Source of the DNA: Shewanella pneumatophori
GTDB lineage: Bacteria > Pseudomonadota > Gammaproteobacteria > Enterobacterales > Shewanellaceae
Length of the DNA: 64,000 nt
NCBI RefSeq assembly: GCF_023283895.1
Contig: NZ_JAKILB010000001.1
Span: 1 to 64,000, forward strand
Reading direction: 5' to 3'
Shown: positions 17,880-27,378 of the stretch, in pieces
Layout: every line of letters begins with the position of its first letter
Numbering within the stretch: position 1 is the first letter of the stretch
Notes under the pieces: model-generated
Seen by the model: only the letters and a program-made list of their open reading frames with translations
Told to the model about the DNA's origin: nothing
Database searches by the model: none
Program-made: the position numbers and the translations under genes

Positions 17880-18524
17880 CTATAGGCTTGTCAGTAAACC
17901 ATTAATAATCATCAAGGCGACGAAGATAAAAACAAGTCCAGTCACTAGGTTTATTAGTGGGCTAGCTTGTTTCATTTTTAGTTGAATATTGGGCTTAGAA
18001 AGTACAATTGCAATAAAGCTAAACCAGATAAAGGATAAGCCAAAGAGTAATGCCGCTGCAGCGCTTTTAGTTGCTAAGCTGATCTGTGGCGTGATTAACG
18101 TTGAAAAAAGGGTAATGAAAAACACTAAGGCTTTTGGGTTTAAAATGTTGGTATAGAGGCCCTGCATAAAGCCTTGATACACAGTTAAGCCTTTGCCTTT
18201 GGTGCACTGCTCTAGAGTGAATTTATCTCGCCAGTGCAACCAAGCTGCTTTTACTGCGCCGAGACCCATCCAAGCCAGATAACTCGCGCCAGTTAATTGT
18301 ACTAGGGTAAATAACACCTCTGAGCTTTTAATAAGTAAGCTAACCCCGGTTAAACTCAATAATGTATGCCCTAAAATTGCCACAGCGATCCCCATTGCGG
18401 AGGCCACTGCCGCTGCACGCGACTCTTGTGTGGCTAAACGTACGACTAACGCAAAATCTGGGCCTGGGCTTGCTAGTGCAATTAAATGAACGATAGCGAG
18501 TGATATAAGTAATTGAAAATCCAT
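17880..18524 (-). CDS. LysE/RhtB family amino-acid exporter
   Basis: 214-residue inner-membrane protein with about six hydrophobic helices. The N-terminal motif ASPGPDFALVVRLA and the NPKALVFFITLFS segment are hallmarks of the RhtB family, which exports homoserine, threonine and related amino acids. Substrate cannot be assigned from sequence. Single gene, divergent from nadE. Confidence 0.88.
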   Translation of the reverse strand: MDFQLLISLAIVHLIALASPGPDFALVVRLATQESRAAAVASAMGIAVAILGHTLLSLTGVSLLIKSSEVLFTLVQLTGASYLAWMGLGAVKAAWLHWRDKFTLEQCTKGKGLTVYQGFMQGLYTNILNPKALVFFITLFSTLITPQISLATKSAAAALLFGLSFIWFSFIAIVLSKPNIQLKMKQASPLINLVTGLVFIFVALMIINGLLTSL

Positions 18525-18664
18525 TGAGACCTTGTTTTGATTTGCTAACGATATAGCAATTGCGGATTAATGCCGCTTTTTATGCATAAATCGTAAATTA
18601 ACATGAATAGCATTAATCAGCTCGTGAATATTGGTAAGATTTGACCCATAATAGAGTCCGATTT

Positions 18665-19528
18665 ATGTCTATAGCCACCGGAGAGCAAATCGTGAAAGGA
18701 CAGATCTTAAGAGAAATGAAAGTGCTTAAGGCAATTGACCCAGCCTTTGAAATTCAAAGACGAGTCGCGTTTATCAAGTCTAAGCTTAAGCAATCAAATA
18801 CTCGTTCTTTAGTTTTGGGGATCAGCGGTGGAGTTGACTCGTCGTTAGCGGGGCGTTTATGTCAATTAGCAGTCGATGAGCTTAATGCCAGCCTAGAGGT
18901 TGATTCAATTCATTATCAGTTTATTGCTGTACGTTTACCTTATGATGTGCAAAAGGATGAAGATGAAGCGCAGATGGCGTGTCAATTCATTCAACCATCA
19001 AAACAAATCACTGTAAATGTGAAGCAGGGTGTTGATGGGGTGCATAGTGAAACACTAAGTGCAATTGAAGCTGCTGGCATTGAATTACCTGACCTTGATA
19101 AAGTTGATTTCGTAAAAGGTAATGTCAAAGCAAGAATGCGTATGGTAGCTCAATATGAGATAGCTGGCTTAGTTGCAGGTTTAGTTGTTGGAACTGACCA
19201 TAGCGCAGAAAATATCACCGGTTTTTATACTAAATGGGGAGATGGTGCATGTGATTTAGCGCCATTATTTGGTTTGAATAAGCGCCAAGTACGTCAGTTA
19301 GCGGCATATTTAGGCGCACCAGAGCGTTTAGTGGTTAAAGCGCCAACAGCCGATTTAGAAGAGGGAAAACCTCAACTAGAAGACGAAGTAGCCTTAGGCT
19401 TAACTTACGATCAAATCGATGACTTCCTTGAAGGTAAAGAGGTGAGTGACTTTGTTAATGATAGGCTAACGAGTATTTACCGAGCAACTCAACATAAGCG
19501 TGAAGCTATACCGACTATTTATGATTGA
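18665..19528 (+). CDS. nadE: NH3-dependent NAD+ synthetase
   Basis: Cytosolic enzyme for the last step of NAD synthesis: deamido-NAD plus ATP and ammonia to NAD. 287 residues from the ATG at 18665, with the ATP pyrophosphatase loop GISGGVDSS near residue 50, and further family segments [20 protein letters not shown] and [11 protein letters not shown]. There is no glutaminase domain, so it uses free ammonia. A TTG 24 bases upstream is the longest possible start but less likely. It ends in a strong hairpin at 19559-19582. Confidence 0.95.
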   Translation: MSIATGEQIVKGQILREMKVLKAIDPAFEIQRRVAFIKSKLKQSNTRSLVLGISGGVDSSLAGRLCQLAVDELNASLEVDSIHYQFIAVRLPYDVQKDEDEAQMACQFIQPSKQITVNVKQGVDGVHSETLSAIEAAGIELPDLDKVDFVKGNVKARMRMVAQYEIAGLVAGLVVGTDHSAENITGFYTKWGDGACDLAPLFGLNKRQVRQLAAYLGAPERLVVKAPTADLEEGKPQLEDEVALGLTYDQIDDFLEGKEVSDFVNDRLTSIYRATQHKREAIPTIYD

Positions 19529-19558
19529 TAGTCGTATTTGAATGACTGGGTATTAAAC

Positions 19559-19582
19559 AAAAGGCGCTAAGGCGCCTTTTTT
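19559..19582 (+). terminator. terminator after nadE
   Basis: Perfect stem AAAAGGCGC / GCGCCTTTT with a four-base loop and further T. It lies 30 bp after the nadE stop. Confidence 0.88.
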
Positions 19583-19615
19583 GATTTTATACTAATTACA
19601 CATAAACAGTTTAGC

Positions 19616-20095
19616 TCAACCTATTGGTAATAATCCCATTTTAAGGCGCAGGTTATCAATATGCTTATTTGGAAATTGGCGATAATCTAAATAGGGGCAC
19701 AGATAGATGCTGAGCTCATTATTAACGCTTATATAATCTTCTGAACCACAAAGGCTTGTGAAGCCGCTTGTGTCAAAGCTCAAGCTTTGAGCACTTTGTT
19801 GGCCACAAATAAAGTGTTGTTGAGCCTTTGGCATTAATTTACTTGCTTGGATAACAATACACTCGTCTTGCTTGAGTAACTGGGTGTCACGATAGTGTTT
19901 CCAGTTGTTATCCTTGACAGATAGCTTTGCCATTATGGTGAATATTTTTCGCCAGTGGTTACCATTTTCCGCGATTAGGGTTGGGATGGCATCTACATTA
20001 TCCGATAGCCAATGTTGCGCTAGCTTTGGCGCTGTGGGTAAATAAAAACAACGAGTTGCATTTTGATTACCGATAATGACTTGAGTCTCGCTCAT
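19616..20095 (-). CDS. hypothetical protein, 159 residues
   Basis: Unrecognised soluble protein without signal peptide or membrane helices. It has several Cys (TRCFYLP, ECIVIQ, FICGQQ, SLCGSED, YLCPYLDY) but no regular metal-binding spacing. The frame is bounded by a nadE terminator on one side and a divergent hydrolase gene on the other, and base composition matches its neighbours, which supports a real gene. No function proposed. Confidence 0.6.
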   Translation of the reverse strand: MSETQVIIGNQNATRCFYLPTAPKLAQHWLSDNVDAIPTLIAENGNHWRKIFTIMAKLSVKDNNWKHYRDTQLLKQDECIVIQASKLMPKAQQHFICGQQSAQSLSFDTSGFTSLCGSEDYISVNNELSIYLCPYLDYRQFPNKHIDNLRLKMGLLPIG

Positions 20096-20250
20096 GATAT
20101 CTATCCGTGATTAAGTGAAAGAATTAAAACCTGGTTTTACATTAATAGTTGCCAATAACTTAGCCAAAGATCTGATTTATTTTTGTGTGAATTTACACCA
20201 TCTAGGTTAGTCTATAGCTCTGTGCTTATTTAGGATGAATAGCAACCCCA

Positions 20251-21696
20251 ATGAAAGCTATTATTATCGGTTCGACAAAACACCTTGCCTTCGCGCTATT
20301 TTATTCACTTATTGGCACCAGTATTGCCCTGCTCGCTATGGCTGTATGGTTCTTAAATGCCCGCCCAGATCTATCGATTTGGCACACCAGTGATTTAACT
20401 GGTGAGTACCAAGCAACCTCTGATCTTAACAGCTTTGATGAATACCTTAAGCTTGAAGATAAATTATTTGCGGAACTAGATAATAAAGTTTACCAAAAGC
20501 TACTTGAACCCGAGTCATTCGATATTCTCAACCGTTATGTGAAAGGCAGTTATTCAGATCCCGCACATTGGCAACAAGACTGGAATCGCAGCTTTGAATG
20601 GCCTAAAGCTGATGCCGATTTTGGGGTGCTACTATTGCATGGAATGTCAGACTCTCCTTATGCAATGTCACATTTCGCCCAACATTTTCAGGGGCAAGCT
20701 CATGTTTTAGGTTTACGGCTACCGGGACATGGCACCATACCGTCGGCATTAACAAGTGTGCATTGGCAAGATATGGCTGCAGCGGTGTCATTAGCAACAA
20801 AGGATTTACAACAAAAATTGGGCGATAAGCCGCTTTATGTTGTTGGTTATTCAACCGGAGCCGCACTTGCGCTAAATCACGAGCTTGAGCGTCTTGCTGA
20901 TAATAAAAAAGCCGATTATTCGGCTATGGTCTTGCTATCGCCTGCGATCGGTTTAACTCCTGTTGCAGCAGGTGCTAAGTGGCAAGCCATGCTTGGTCAC
21001 GCATTAGGACTAGATAAATTGAGCTGGAACAGTATTCAGTCTGAATACGATCCTTTTAAATATGGCTCTTTTGCGGTCAATGCGGGTGATGTTGTTTATC
21101 AATTATCTCTACATAACTTGGGCTTAATTAAGGGTTTAGGTAAGCAGAAATTGGCAGGTTTAGCACCTATTTTAACTTTTCAATCTTTAACTGACGATAC
21201 TGTCGATACCGCTGCTGTGATTAAAGAGTTATATCTTAAGCTGCCTGCTGCAAGCCATGAGCTTGTTTTGTTTGATATCAATCGTACTAAGGTGAATATG
21301 AGTTTAATGCTGAATGACCCGTTAGCACCTTACTTGGGACTTATGGATCAAGGAGAATTTGATTTTACCTTTACACTTGTTGAGAACATAGCAGATGATC
21401 GTCGCGAAGTGCAGGCGAGAACATTAAATAATAACCAGCAACAGCCACTTAATTTACATTGGCCTAAGCAAGTTTATTCACTTTCTCATGTTGCATTGCC
21501 TTTTCCTAAATCCGATCCACTCTATGGCCCAATTGGTGATAAGACTAAGCCACATATTCAAATTGGTATTGGTGCTTCTAAAGGTGAGCGTGGGGTGATA
21601 ACTGTACCGGCAAGCGAAATGATGCGCCAAAAATGGAATCCATTTTACCCTTATATGCTGAATAAAATGGACGCCATTGTTACGTCTCAACTGTAA
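20251..21696 (+). CDS. alpha/beta-hydrolase, membrane-anchored
   Basis: 481 residues. One N-terminal helix (about 10-33) probably anchors it in the inner membrane with the catalytic part in the periplasm. The hydrolase core shows the oxyanion segment GVLLLHGMSDSPYAM, LRLPGHG and the nucleophile elbow GYSTG; the late SLSHVALPF segment could supply the catalytic His. Comparable proteins are called serine aminopeptidase/lysophospholipase-like, but the substrate is not predictable. It is convergent with the diguanylate cyclase gene, only 5 bp apart. Confidence 0.8.
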   Translation: MKAIIIGSTKHLAFALFYSLIGTSIALLAMAVWFLNARPDLSIWHTSDLTGEYQATSDLNSFDEYLKLEDKLFAELDNKVYQKLLEPESFDILNRYVKGSYSDPAHWQQDWNRSFEWPKADADFGVLLLHGMSDSPYAMSHFAQHFQGQAHVLGLRLPGHGTIPSALTSVHWQDMAAAVSLATKDLQQKLGDKPLYVVGYSTGAALALNHELERLADNKKADYSAMVLLSPAIGLTPVAAGAKWQAMLGHALGLDKLSWNSIQSEYDPFKYGSFAVNAGDVVYQLSLHNLGLIKGLGKQKLAGLAPILTFQSLTDDTVDTAAVIKELYLKLPAASHELVLFDINRTKVNMSLMLNDPLAPYLGLMDQGEFDFTFTLVENIADDRREVQARTLNNNQQQPLNLHWPKQVYSLSHVALPFPKSDPLYGPIGDKTKPHIQIGIGASKGERGVITVPASEMMRQKWNPFYPYMLNKMDAIVTSQL

Positions 21697-21701
21697 TTTG
21701 T

Positions 21702-23861
21702 TTACTCTGACAGCGTGGTGAACACTAACTTGTTACGCCCAGAGTGTTTAGCTTGATATAAATTGATGTCGGCTTGTTTGACCCAATCTTCTAGTGACGT
21801 GCTGTAAGTGCCATTACCTAAAACGGCACCTATGCTGGTGGTCACATTAAATTGATGATTATCTTCTTTATTTTCAATAACTATTTTCGCCAATCTCTGC
21901 CTAAAGTTATCAAGGTGCTCTTCTATTTTAAGCGCATTACATAGTGGCATAATCAGCAAAAATTCTTCACCGCCATATCGCACTACGATATCTGAATTGC
22001 GTTTAAAGTCATAAAGTAACTGTTCGGCCACTGCTTTTAAGGTGAGATCACCACTGTGGTGACCATAAGTGTCATTGATAAACTTAAACTTATCGAGATC
22101 TAGCAATGCAATAGCAATGACTTCGTCGCTGCGTTGGCAAAGTTCTTGTACTTCCGCAAACTTGTTTTCGGCATAACGACGGTTGTATAACCCTGTTAAT
22201 GAGTCTTTTTCTGCAAGAGCTTTAAGTTGGCTATTTGCATGCTCGAGTTCAACTGTTCGCATGGCAACTTTCTCTTCAAGCTCCAGTTGGTAACCTATAA
22301 GCTGGCTTTTACTTTGCTGCAAGCGCTGGAATAGTGAGAAAATTTCCTTTGGTGATTCATTATCAACCGCATAATCAATATCAGTTTTGTTAGATTGTGT
22401 ACTGAATTTGTTTGCAATGTTCTCAAGTGGCAAAGTGAGCCGAGAACTAACCACACGGGATAAATATATCGCAATAACTAACGATAAAATTAAAATCGCA
22501 AACGTGGCTAAATACATGTTTTCGACAAGCTTTGCTAACGGCCTAAATGGATTAAGAATGAATAGCTTCCAGCCATTCGTTAATGTCACGCTAGCATAGA
22601 CATATTCAGGTGCCATTTCGTTATTTTGGCTAATATTTATCATTGGATAAGGACTAATATACTTATCACTGGGGCGAGAATAGTTAAACTCTGATAATGT
22701 CGCGAGTCCTAAGCTTTCAGAGGCATAAATTATTCGCATATTTTCATCAATCAGCAACATAGTTTGATGCTCATTATGCTTATCTATTTCATCAATCAGC
22801 TTAAATTGGTTTAAGTCTAACGAGCCTTCAACAATCCCAATGGGTTCATGGACGTTGCTGGGGTGATAGAGTGGGGCACTAATTGCAACGATAGGATCGT
22901 TACCAAAACCTTTACCGACAAAGAGTGGCGAGGTAAAGGTGCGCTGATTGATAAATGCCTCTATAAAATAATCACGTTCAGCAATATTCAACGGCGTATG
23001 AGTACTGTGTTGCCTTAATAGTGACGCCGGGCTAGCCCCAATGATATTTGCTTGCTCGTCTGCCAGTAGCATGGTGATAAAGCCTGGATAGTTGGCATGT
23101 AACTGCGACAGTAAGATCTGTTCTTCGTTAGCGCCATGGTCATTTAAACTTAACCACTGAGCGGCGTTGGTAATAGCTTGACTATGGACGTCAAGATAGG
23201 ATTGCGTTGAAGCTGCTAGATTATCTGCAGAATTTTTTATGTTGCTATAAAGCAAGCTTTGGTGACGTTCAATAAATTGGTTATTAAACATTAGCGCAGC
23301 AATAAGCAAAGTTACTGTAATAATTAACGAAAAAGTATAAGTAAGTTGAGCATTAAAAGTGCGCCGCTGTATGTCTTTGATTTTATCCTTAAAGTGCCAA
23401 AAAGATGGTGTGAGTATAATGAGCAATGAACCAATGCTGGTGTATACCAAACCATTGATCCCTTGTTTTAGACTGATAAAGGCCACGTGTCCGTTGGGAA
23501 GCTCAGTAAACTGAGATAGATATAAATAAAACAGTGGCATGCCAAGTATTAGCCAAAAACCAAAATTGGCATATAGCGCATAAATATCGCGCCTTCTCGC
23601 TAGCCCAAGAAAAATAGCTTCTATTCCGAATAAGAAATAAACATGTAAACTATCCCAAGCAATCATCAGTCCACTCAGTGCAATCATTGCTGTGTAGAGT
23701 GCATACCAAGGGCCAAGTAAGATAGCGGAAATAACGTAAGCGACGTTACCAAGGATCAATTGAACATTGGCAAAGAGGTGGATGGGGTAAAGGTTTACCG
23801 TAAACCCTATTAATCCCAAAATAGTGGCAAATAAGAGCTTATGTTTATCGATTCTATTCAA
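21702..23861 (-). CDS. membrane-bound diguanylate cyclase with periplasmic sensor
   Basis: 719 residues from a TTG start. An N-terminal block of about six helices (1-155) is followed by another helix, a periplasmic Cache-like sensor (about 200-440), a helix, a HAMP-like linker and a GGDEF domain. The catalytic signature reads GGEEF at 630-634, and the inhibitory-site motif RNSD lies exactly five residues before it, so product inhibition is likely. It should make cyclic di-GMP from two GTP. There is no EAL domain. The ligand of the sensor is unknown. Monocistronic. Confidence 0.9.
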   Translation of the reverse strand: MNRIDKHKLLFATILGLIGFTVNLYPIHLFANVQLILGNVAYVISAILLGPWYALYTAMIALSGLMIAWDSLHVYFLFGIEAIFLGLARRRDIYALYANFGFWLILGMPLFYLYLSQFTELPNGHVAFISLKQGINGLVYTSIGSLLIILTPSFWHFKDKIKDIQRRTFNAQLTYTFSLIITVTLLIAALMFNNQFIERHQSLLYSNIKNSADNLAASTQSYLDVHSQAITNAAQWLSLNDHGANEEQILLSQLHANYPGFITMLLADEQANIIGASPASLLRQHSTHTPLNIAERDYFIEAFINQRTFTSPLFVGKGFGNDPIVAISAPLYHPSNVHEPIGIVEGSLDLNQFKLIDEIDKHNEHQTMLLIDENMRIIYASESLGLATLSEFNYSRPSDKYISPYPMINISQNNEMAPEYVYASVTLTNGWKLFILNPFRPLAKLVENMYLATFAILILSLVIAIYLSRVVSSRLTLPLENIANKFSTQSNKTDIDYAVDNESPKEIFSLFQRLQQSKSQLIGYQLELEEKVAMRTVELEHANSQLKALAEKDSLTGLYNRRYAENKFAEVQELCQRSDEVIAIALLDLDKFKFINDTYGHHSGDLTLKAVAEQLLYDFKRNSDIVVRYGGEEFLLIMPLCNALKIEEHLDNFRQRLAKIVIENKEDNHQFNVTTSIGAVLGNGTYSTSLEDWVKQADINLYQAKHSGRNKLVFTTLSE

Positions 23862-24302
23862 GAGTATCGCCTATGTTAACCAGCTAAGAAGTAAAAGATT
23901 ACAGCCAAACTGTCAGTTACAATTTATTAACTTTAACAGTCGATGGCAACTGTTAACGGGGTAAAAGTGGCTATTTGTATAAAAATTAGCTGATTTATAT
24001 TTGTTGATTTCATAATGGTAAAATTGTCTTCAGCTTTTAGATATTTTCAAAAATAAAATTGTAAATTTAGTATATGTCAGACCTTGCTCACAACCTTGCA
24101 AAGTCATCGTTGTGTCATTCAGCATTTATTCAACTAGGGTTTTAAATTTAAGTTTCAATTAAGGTTGATTCATATCATGGTAGGCATGGGCTACAGAAAC
24201 ATTAAGTGATTAATTTTTCAGACAGCTTTAACAAAAAAAGCCTTAATTGCTTATGTTAAAAACAAGCATTAAGAGCGATAACTCCGTTATTAAGGAATGC
24301 AT
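23862..24302. other. intergenic region: divergent promoters and FNR-like site
   Basis: About 440 bp of AT-rich sequence between the minus-strand cyclase and the plus-strand cytochrome gene. It must hold both promoters. The only clear element I see is the FNR/EtrA-like palindrome at 24165-24178, on the cytochrome side. No open frame or RNA gene is evident. Confidence 0.6.
24165..24178 (+). promoter_or_regulatory. FNR/EtrA-like binding site
   Basis: TTGAT-TCAT-ATCAT agrees at 9 of 10 fixed positions with the FNR consensus TTGAT-N4-ATCAA. It lies about 125 bp upstream of the triheme cytochrome start. FNR-type regulators (EtrA in Shewanella) activate anaerobic respiration genes, which fits the gene downstream. 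Binding is inferred. Confidence 0.6.
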
Positions 24303-24527
24303 ATGAAATATCTAACTTTGGTTGCAGCACTTGCGTTTTCAGCATCTGCGATGGCAGTAAACTGTACTGATTGTCATGAGACAATTAACGTAGAAGAACA
24401 TACTGAAATGGAAGCAACCATTGCAACTTGTAATGATTGTCACGACATGGGTAGTGCTCATGAACTAGATAAAGAAGTTCACACTCCAGATCTAACAATC
24501 AAAGAATGTGCTGATTGCCACGAGTAA
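24303..24527 (+). CDS. small periplasmic triheme c-type cytochrome
   Basis: 74-residue precursor with a signal peptide ending SAMA at about 18, leaving a mature protein of about 56 residues. It has three haem-attachment motifs, CTDCH (21-25), CNDCH (43-47) and CADCH (69-73), and exactly three other His (33, 53, 60), so all three haems could be bis-His ligated. The start at 24303 is set by AAGGA six bases upstream; the in-frame ATG at 24297 abuts the ribosome site. It is likely a periplasmic electron shuttle, similar in size class to Shewanella small cytochromes but with one haem fewer than the tetraheme CctA. It stands alone behind an FNR-like site. Confidence 0.92.
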   Translation: MKYLTLVAALAFSASAMAVNCTDCHETINVEEHTEMEATIATCNDCHDMGSAHELDKEVHTPDLTIKECADCHE

Positions 24528-24543
24528 TACCGTTGTAATTAAA

Positions 24544-24571
24544 GAAAGCACTGCCTTGGCAGTGCTTTTTT
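24544..24571 (+). terminator. terminator after the cytochrome gene
   Basis: Stem AAAGCACTGCC / GGCAGTGCTTT with a two-base loop and a run of T, about 20 bp past the stop. Confidence 0.88.
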
Positions 24572-24619
24572 GTTTGTTGCAAATGAGTTTTAACTAATTT
24601 ATGCCGAACTGAAGTTAAC

Positions 24620-24648
24620 AAAAAAGTCAGCGATAAGCTGACTTTTTT
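24620..24648 (-). terminator. terminator downstream of tRNA-Pro
   Basis: Perfect 12-bp stem AAAAAAGTCAGC / GCTGACTTTTTT with a five-base loop; T runs on both strands. It lies 10 bp past the tRNA 3' end. Confidence 0.85.
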
Positions 24649-24657
24649 ATTTGAATT

Positions 24658-24734
24658 TGGTCGGGATAACAGGATTTGAACCTGTGATCTCTTGTCCCCC
24701 AGACAAGCGCCTTACCGGGCTAGGCCATATCCCG
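24658..24734 (-). tRNA. proL: tRNA-Pro (anticodon GGG)
   Basis: On the minus strand the 77-nt sequence folds as a cloverleaf: acceptor CGGGATA / TATCCCG with discriminator A and encoded CCA, anticodon stem CTTGT / ACAAG with loop CTGGGGG (anticodon GGG, reads CCC), and T-arm ACAGG-TTCAAAT-CCTGT. All conserved positions are present. The symbol follows the E. coli name for tRNA-Pro(GGG). Confidence 0.96.
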
Positions 24735-24883
24735 AGATCTCTACAGAACAAGTTATAAAATAAGGGGAAATTCTGAAGAGCCAGCACTTTATCAAGTCGT
24801 TATTGATAGCGCAAGCCCTTACTGGAACCCAAAGATTTAACTGGCTAGTTTATAATCTTTAGCATCATATTATAAGCCTAGGC

Positions 24884-26710
24884 TTAATGAATATAGAGCC
24901 TGCGACCTTCGCGCATAACTTCAACGAGCTCTGGCGCGCTTAATTTCTTTTTTAGGCGCTTACTGTACTCATCATCATAAATTCGGTATTTACCATGGCG
25001 GTCAATGACGGTAATTTCTGATTCTTGATAAATAGCGAAAATACGATGGTCGCCAACATACACCCAAGTTTTATCTCTCGGCTGCATTAGGCTTTGATCT
25101 GAACTGTAATCAGATGCTGGGTTAGTACAGCCTAATGTTTGAGTCATTATGGCTGGCACTAAGCCGTTATGAGTTGTACGGTAATTGATTTGTTTACCGC
25201 TATCTTCATTTGGCCAATGGATAATCATCGGCACATGTACACTGGCTGGTGACAAATTGACACTGGCTTCGTTGGAGTTACTGGTAAATATTTTGCCATT
25301 AATACCAGTGATCACTACCAAGGTCTCTTCAGAAAGGCTTGCAACCACTTTTTCAATTTGCTGATCGATAAAGTGCAGTGATTGGCGGTATTGATTAAAC
25401 AACACTTTTTCAGCAGGTTTTAACTTAGATGCTGACTGTACGGTTTTGATCCCTAAAAAGCCGATAGGGGTGTCGTAACTCTCTGGCGACTTTAAGTTCA
25501 ATAGACTAAACCATGGCGATGATGTTGTTTGTGTCCACTGCTGCAAATTCTCTACAGATTGCAGGTCAGATTTTGCGTAGCTATTGGCATGTTCTGCATC
25601 GATACGTTTAAAGTCATTAAATATAGCCTGCGGCATTGCTGAGGTATCTTGAGTGGTAAACAGACCTAACTGATAACCTTGTTTGACTAATTCTTGAGTG
25701 ATTACCGGGCTTTCAAAGTGCAAGTCTACTGCATTTGAATAACTACCTTGTAAGCCATAAAGTAAGCTAAACATGCCGCTGTTAAATTGATTACCACCAC
25801 TTAAGTGCTGGGTAAAATTCATATTTTGTTTTGCATAAGCAGCGAGGAACGGCATTGTCGCAGGATCGATTAAATCCGCGCGTAGACTATCAACAGCAAT
25901 CAGCAGAATATTGGGTTGCTTGTCTGCGGTGCACTGCATAGCCGCTAGTGGGTATTCTAAGCTGACTTTGGGTGGGGTTTTATTCTTTTTATTTTGGATC
26001 CCTTCAATACCGTAGCTTTCCATTAAGCTTTTAGCGGTTGCTGGGTAGGATAAAGGATAAGCATCGTCAAAATGAGTGATCTCGGTTACATCTGCAGCAT
26101 CACCCCATATATGGACTAAGTGGCTTGCAACAAAACAAGCGCCGACGACTGCGACAACTTTATTACCGATATTAAGCTTGCGAATTTTTTCGATACGTTT
26201 CCACAGAAAATTAGCAAGGGTTAGCTCTATTGCTAAAATCGCAATAGGCGTGATTATGTATGAGGTACCTCGCAATAGTGCATTTAAATCAGCCCAAGCA
26301 AGATCAAATACAAAGGGACTTAAATGTAAACCATAGTCGTCATAAATCACTGTATCGTATAAGAGTAAACAGAGACTTAAGGTGGCAACGATTGCGGCGT
26401 AACCTCTAAGTATTTTGGAATAAGGTAGAATTAATGTAATAGGGAATATAAGCACCAAATAGACCATAAAAGCTAAGAAGCTAAAGTGACCTATGGTGCT
26501 GATAACTAAATAGCCCCAGCCAATAAATGATTCCGGTAAACCTATGGTGTCGAGATACCGGTAACCGACAATAATGGCTAATAAACCATTAATAAAGGCA
26601 AACCAATGTCCCCAGCTTACTAAGCGTGAAACGCGATCACGTCCAATCTGTTTTTGTCGCTCGACCATGTTGATCCATTTATTGTTGAGGCGAGTAAAAG
26701 GGTAAAACAC
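24884..26710 (-). CDS. yejM: YejM/PbgA/LapC-like inner-membrane protein
   Basis: 608 residues: about five N-terminal helices (to ~190) and a large periplasmic alkaline-phosphatase/sulfatase-like domain (DUF3413 plus sulfatase fold). The segment VSRLVSWGHWFAFINGLL matches the E. coli protein's N-terminus. In E. coli it binds lipid A and restrains LapB/FtsH degradation of LpxC, tuning LPS synthesis; it is not thought to be an active sulfatase. The GTG start at 26710 has AAAGGG 7 bases upstream; an ATG at 26668 is the alternative. It follows yejL by 41 bp, giving the same order as in E. coli. Confidence 0.92.
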   Translation of the reverse strand: MFYPFTRLNNKWINMVERQKQIGRDRVSRLVSWGHWFAFINGLLAIIVGYRYLDTIGLPESFIGWGYLVISTIGHFSFLAFMVYLVLIFPITLILPYSKILRGYAAIVATLSLCLLLYDTVIYDDYGLHLSPFVFDLAWADLNALLRGTSYIITPIAILAIELTLANFLWKRIEKIRKLNIGNKVVAVVGACFVASHLVHIWGDAADVTEITHFDDAYPLSYPATAKSLMESYGIEGIQNKKNKTPPKVSLEYPLAAMQCTADKQPNILLIAVDSLRADLIDPATMPFLAAYAKQNMNFTQHLSGGNQFNSGMFSLLYGLQGSYSNAVDLHFESPVITQELVKQGYQLGLFTTQDTSAMPQAIFNDFKRIDAEHANSYAKSDLQSVENLQQWTQTTSSPWFSLLNLKSPESYDTPIGFLGIKTVQSASKLKPAEKVLFNQYRQSLHFIDQQIEKVVASLSEETLVVITGINGKIFTSNSNEASVNLSPASVHVPMIIHWPNEDSGKQINYRTTHNGLVPAIMTQTLGCTNPASDYSSDQSLMQPRDKTWVYVGDHRIFAIYQESEITVIDRHGKYRIYDDEYSKRLKKKLSAPELVEVMREGRRLYIH

Positions 26711-26751
26711 TTGTTTACCCTTTACTTATTTAAACTAAATATCGTTGTATA

Positions 26752-26970
26752 TTAGTTAGATTTTACTGATTGTGACAAGGCTTTAGCAAATTGCTCTGTA
26801 ACGACTTGACGTGCTTCAGCTGGCACTTTGTTTTGCAATAAGTGAGTTACGCAGTTACCTAGCGCCATTAAGCTTAAGTCTGTTGGAGACTGATGCTTAT
26901 CTAGCACAGCAAGTAATTCAGCGATAATAGACTCTACTTGAGCATTAGAATATTTAGATTGAATAGCCAT
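26752..26970 (-). CDS. yejL: YejL family protein (DUF1414)
   Basis: 72-residue cytosolic protein. The PTDLSLMALGN segment and overall length match E. coli YejL (PTDLSLMVLGN). Function unknown. Co-transcribed with yejM and divergent from yejK. Confidence 0.92.
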   Translation of the reverse strand: MAIQSKYSNAQVESIIAELLAVLDKHQSPTDLSLMALGNCVTHLLQNKVPAEARQVVTEQFAKALSQSVKSN

Positions 26971-27378
26971 AATTAAAAAGGTTCACTTTAAATCTTGATT
27001 AACGGCATATAATAACGGATTTTTTATCGAAGCTCCGCACTTTTATCGTACTTTTTGTTGTTTCAAGTGTTAGACATTGTCGACCAGCGTTTTTGTCCGT
27101 TGGCTTTACCTAATAAACCACTCATTATCTAGATAACCTTGCTTATTTAGCTACGATTAAGGCCGTAGTTTTGTCGATTATTAGTTAACGAATAATAGGT
27201 ATATTTTCAAGCTGATGTTTGACAACAAATATGGATTTATTGGCGCTCTGTGGTTATGATAGCCAGCACTTGCAGTCAGGCAAATCAGAGATGATTGTCT
27301 GCAGTGAAACCACTTTCGTAAACATTAAAGAGCGTAGGTTAACTTGTTGCGCTCCTTGCCAAATTTTATCGAGGCTCA
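26971..27378. other. intergenic region between yejL and yejK
   Basis: 408 bp of AT-rich sequence holding the divergent promoters of yejL-yejM and yejK. A TATGAT box lies at about 27254 on the yejK side without a convincing -35. I see no RNA gene, repeat or open frame. Confidence 0.5.
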
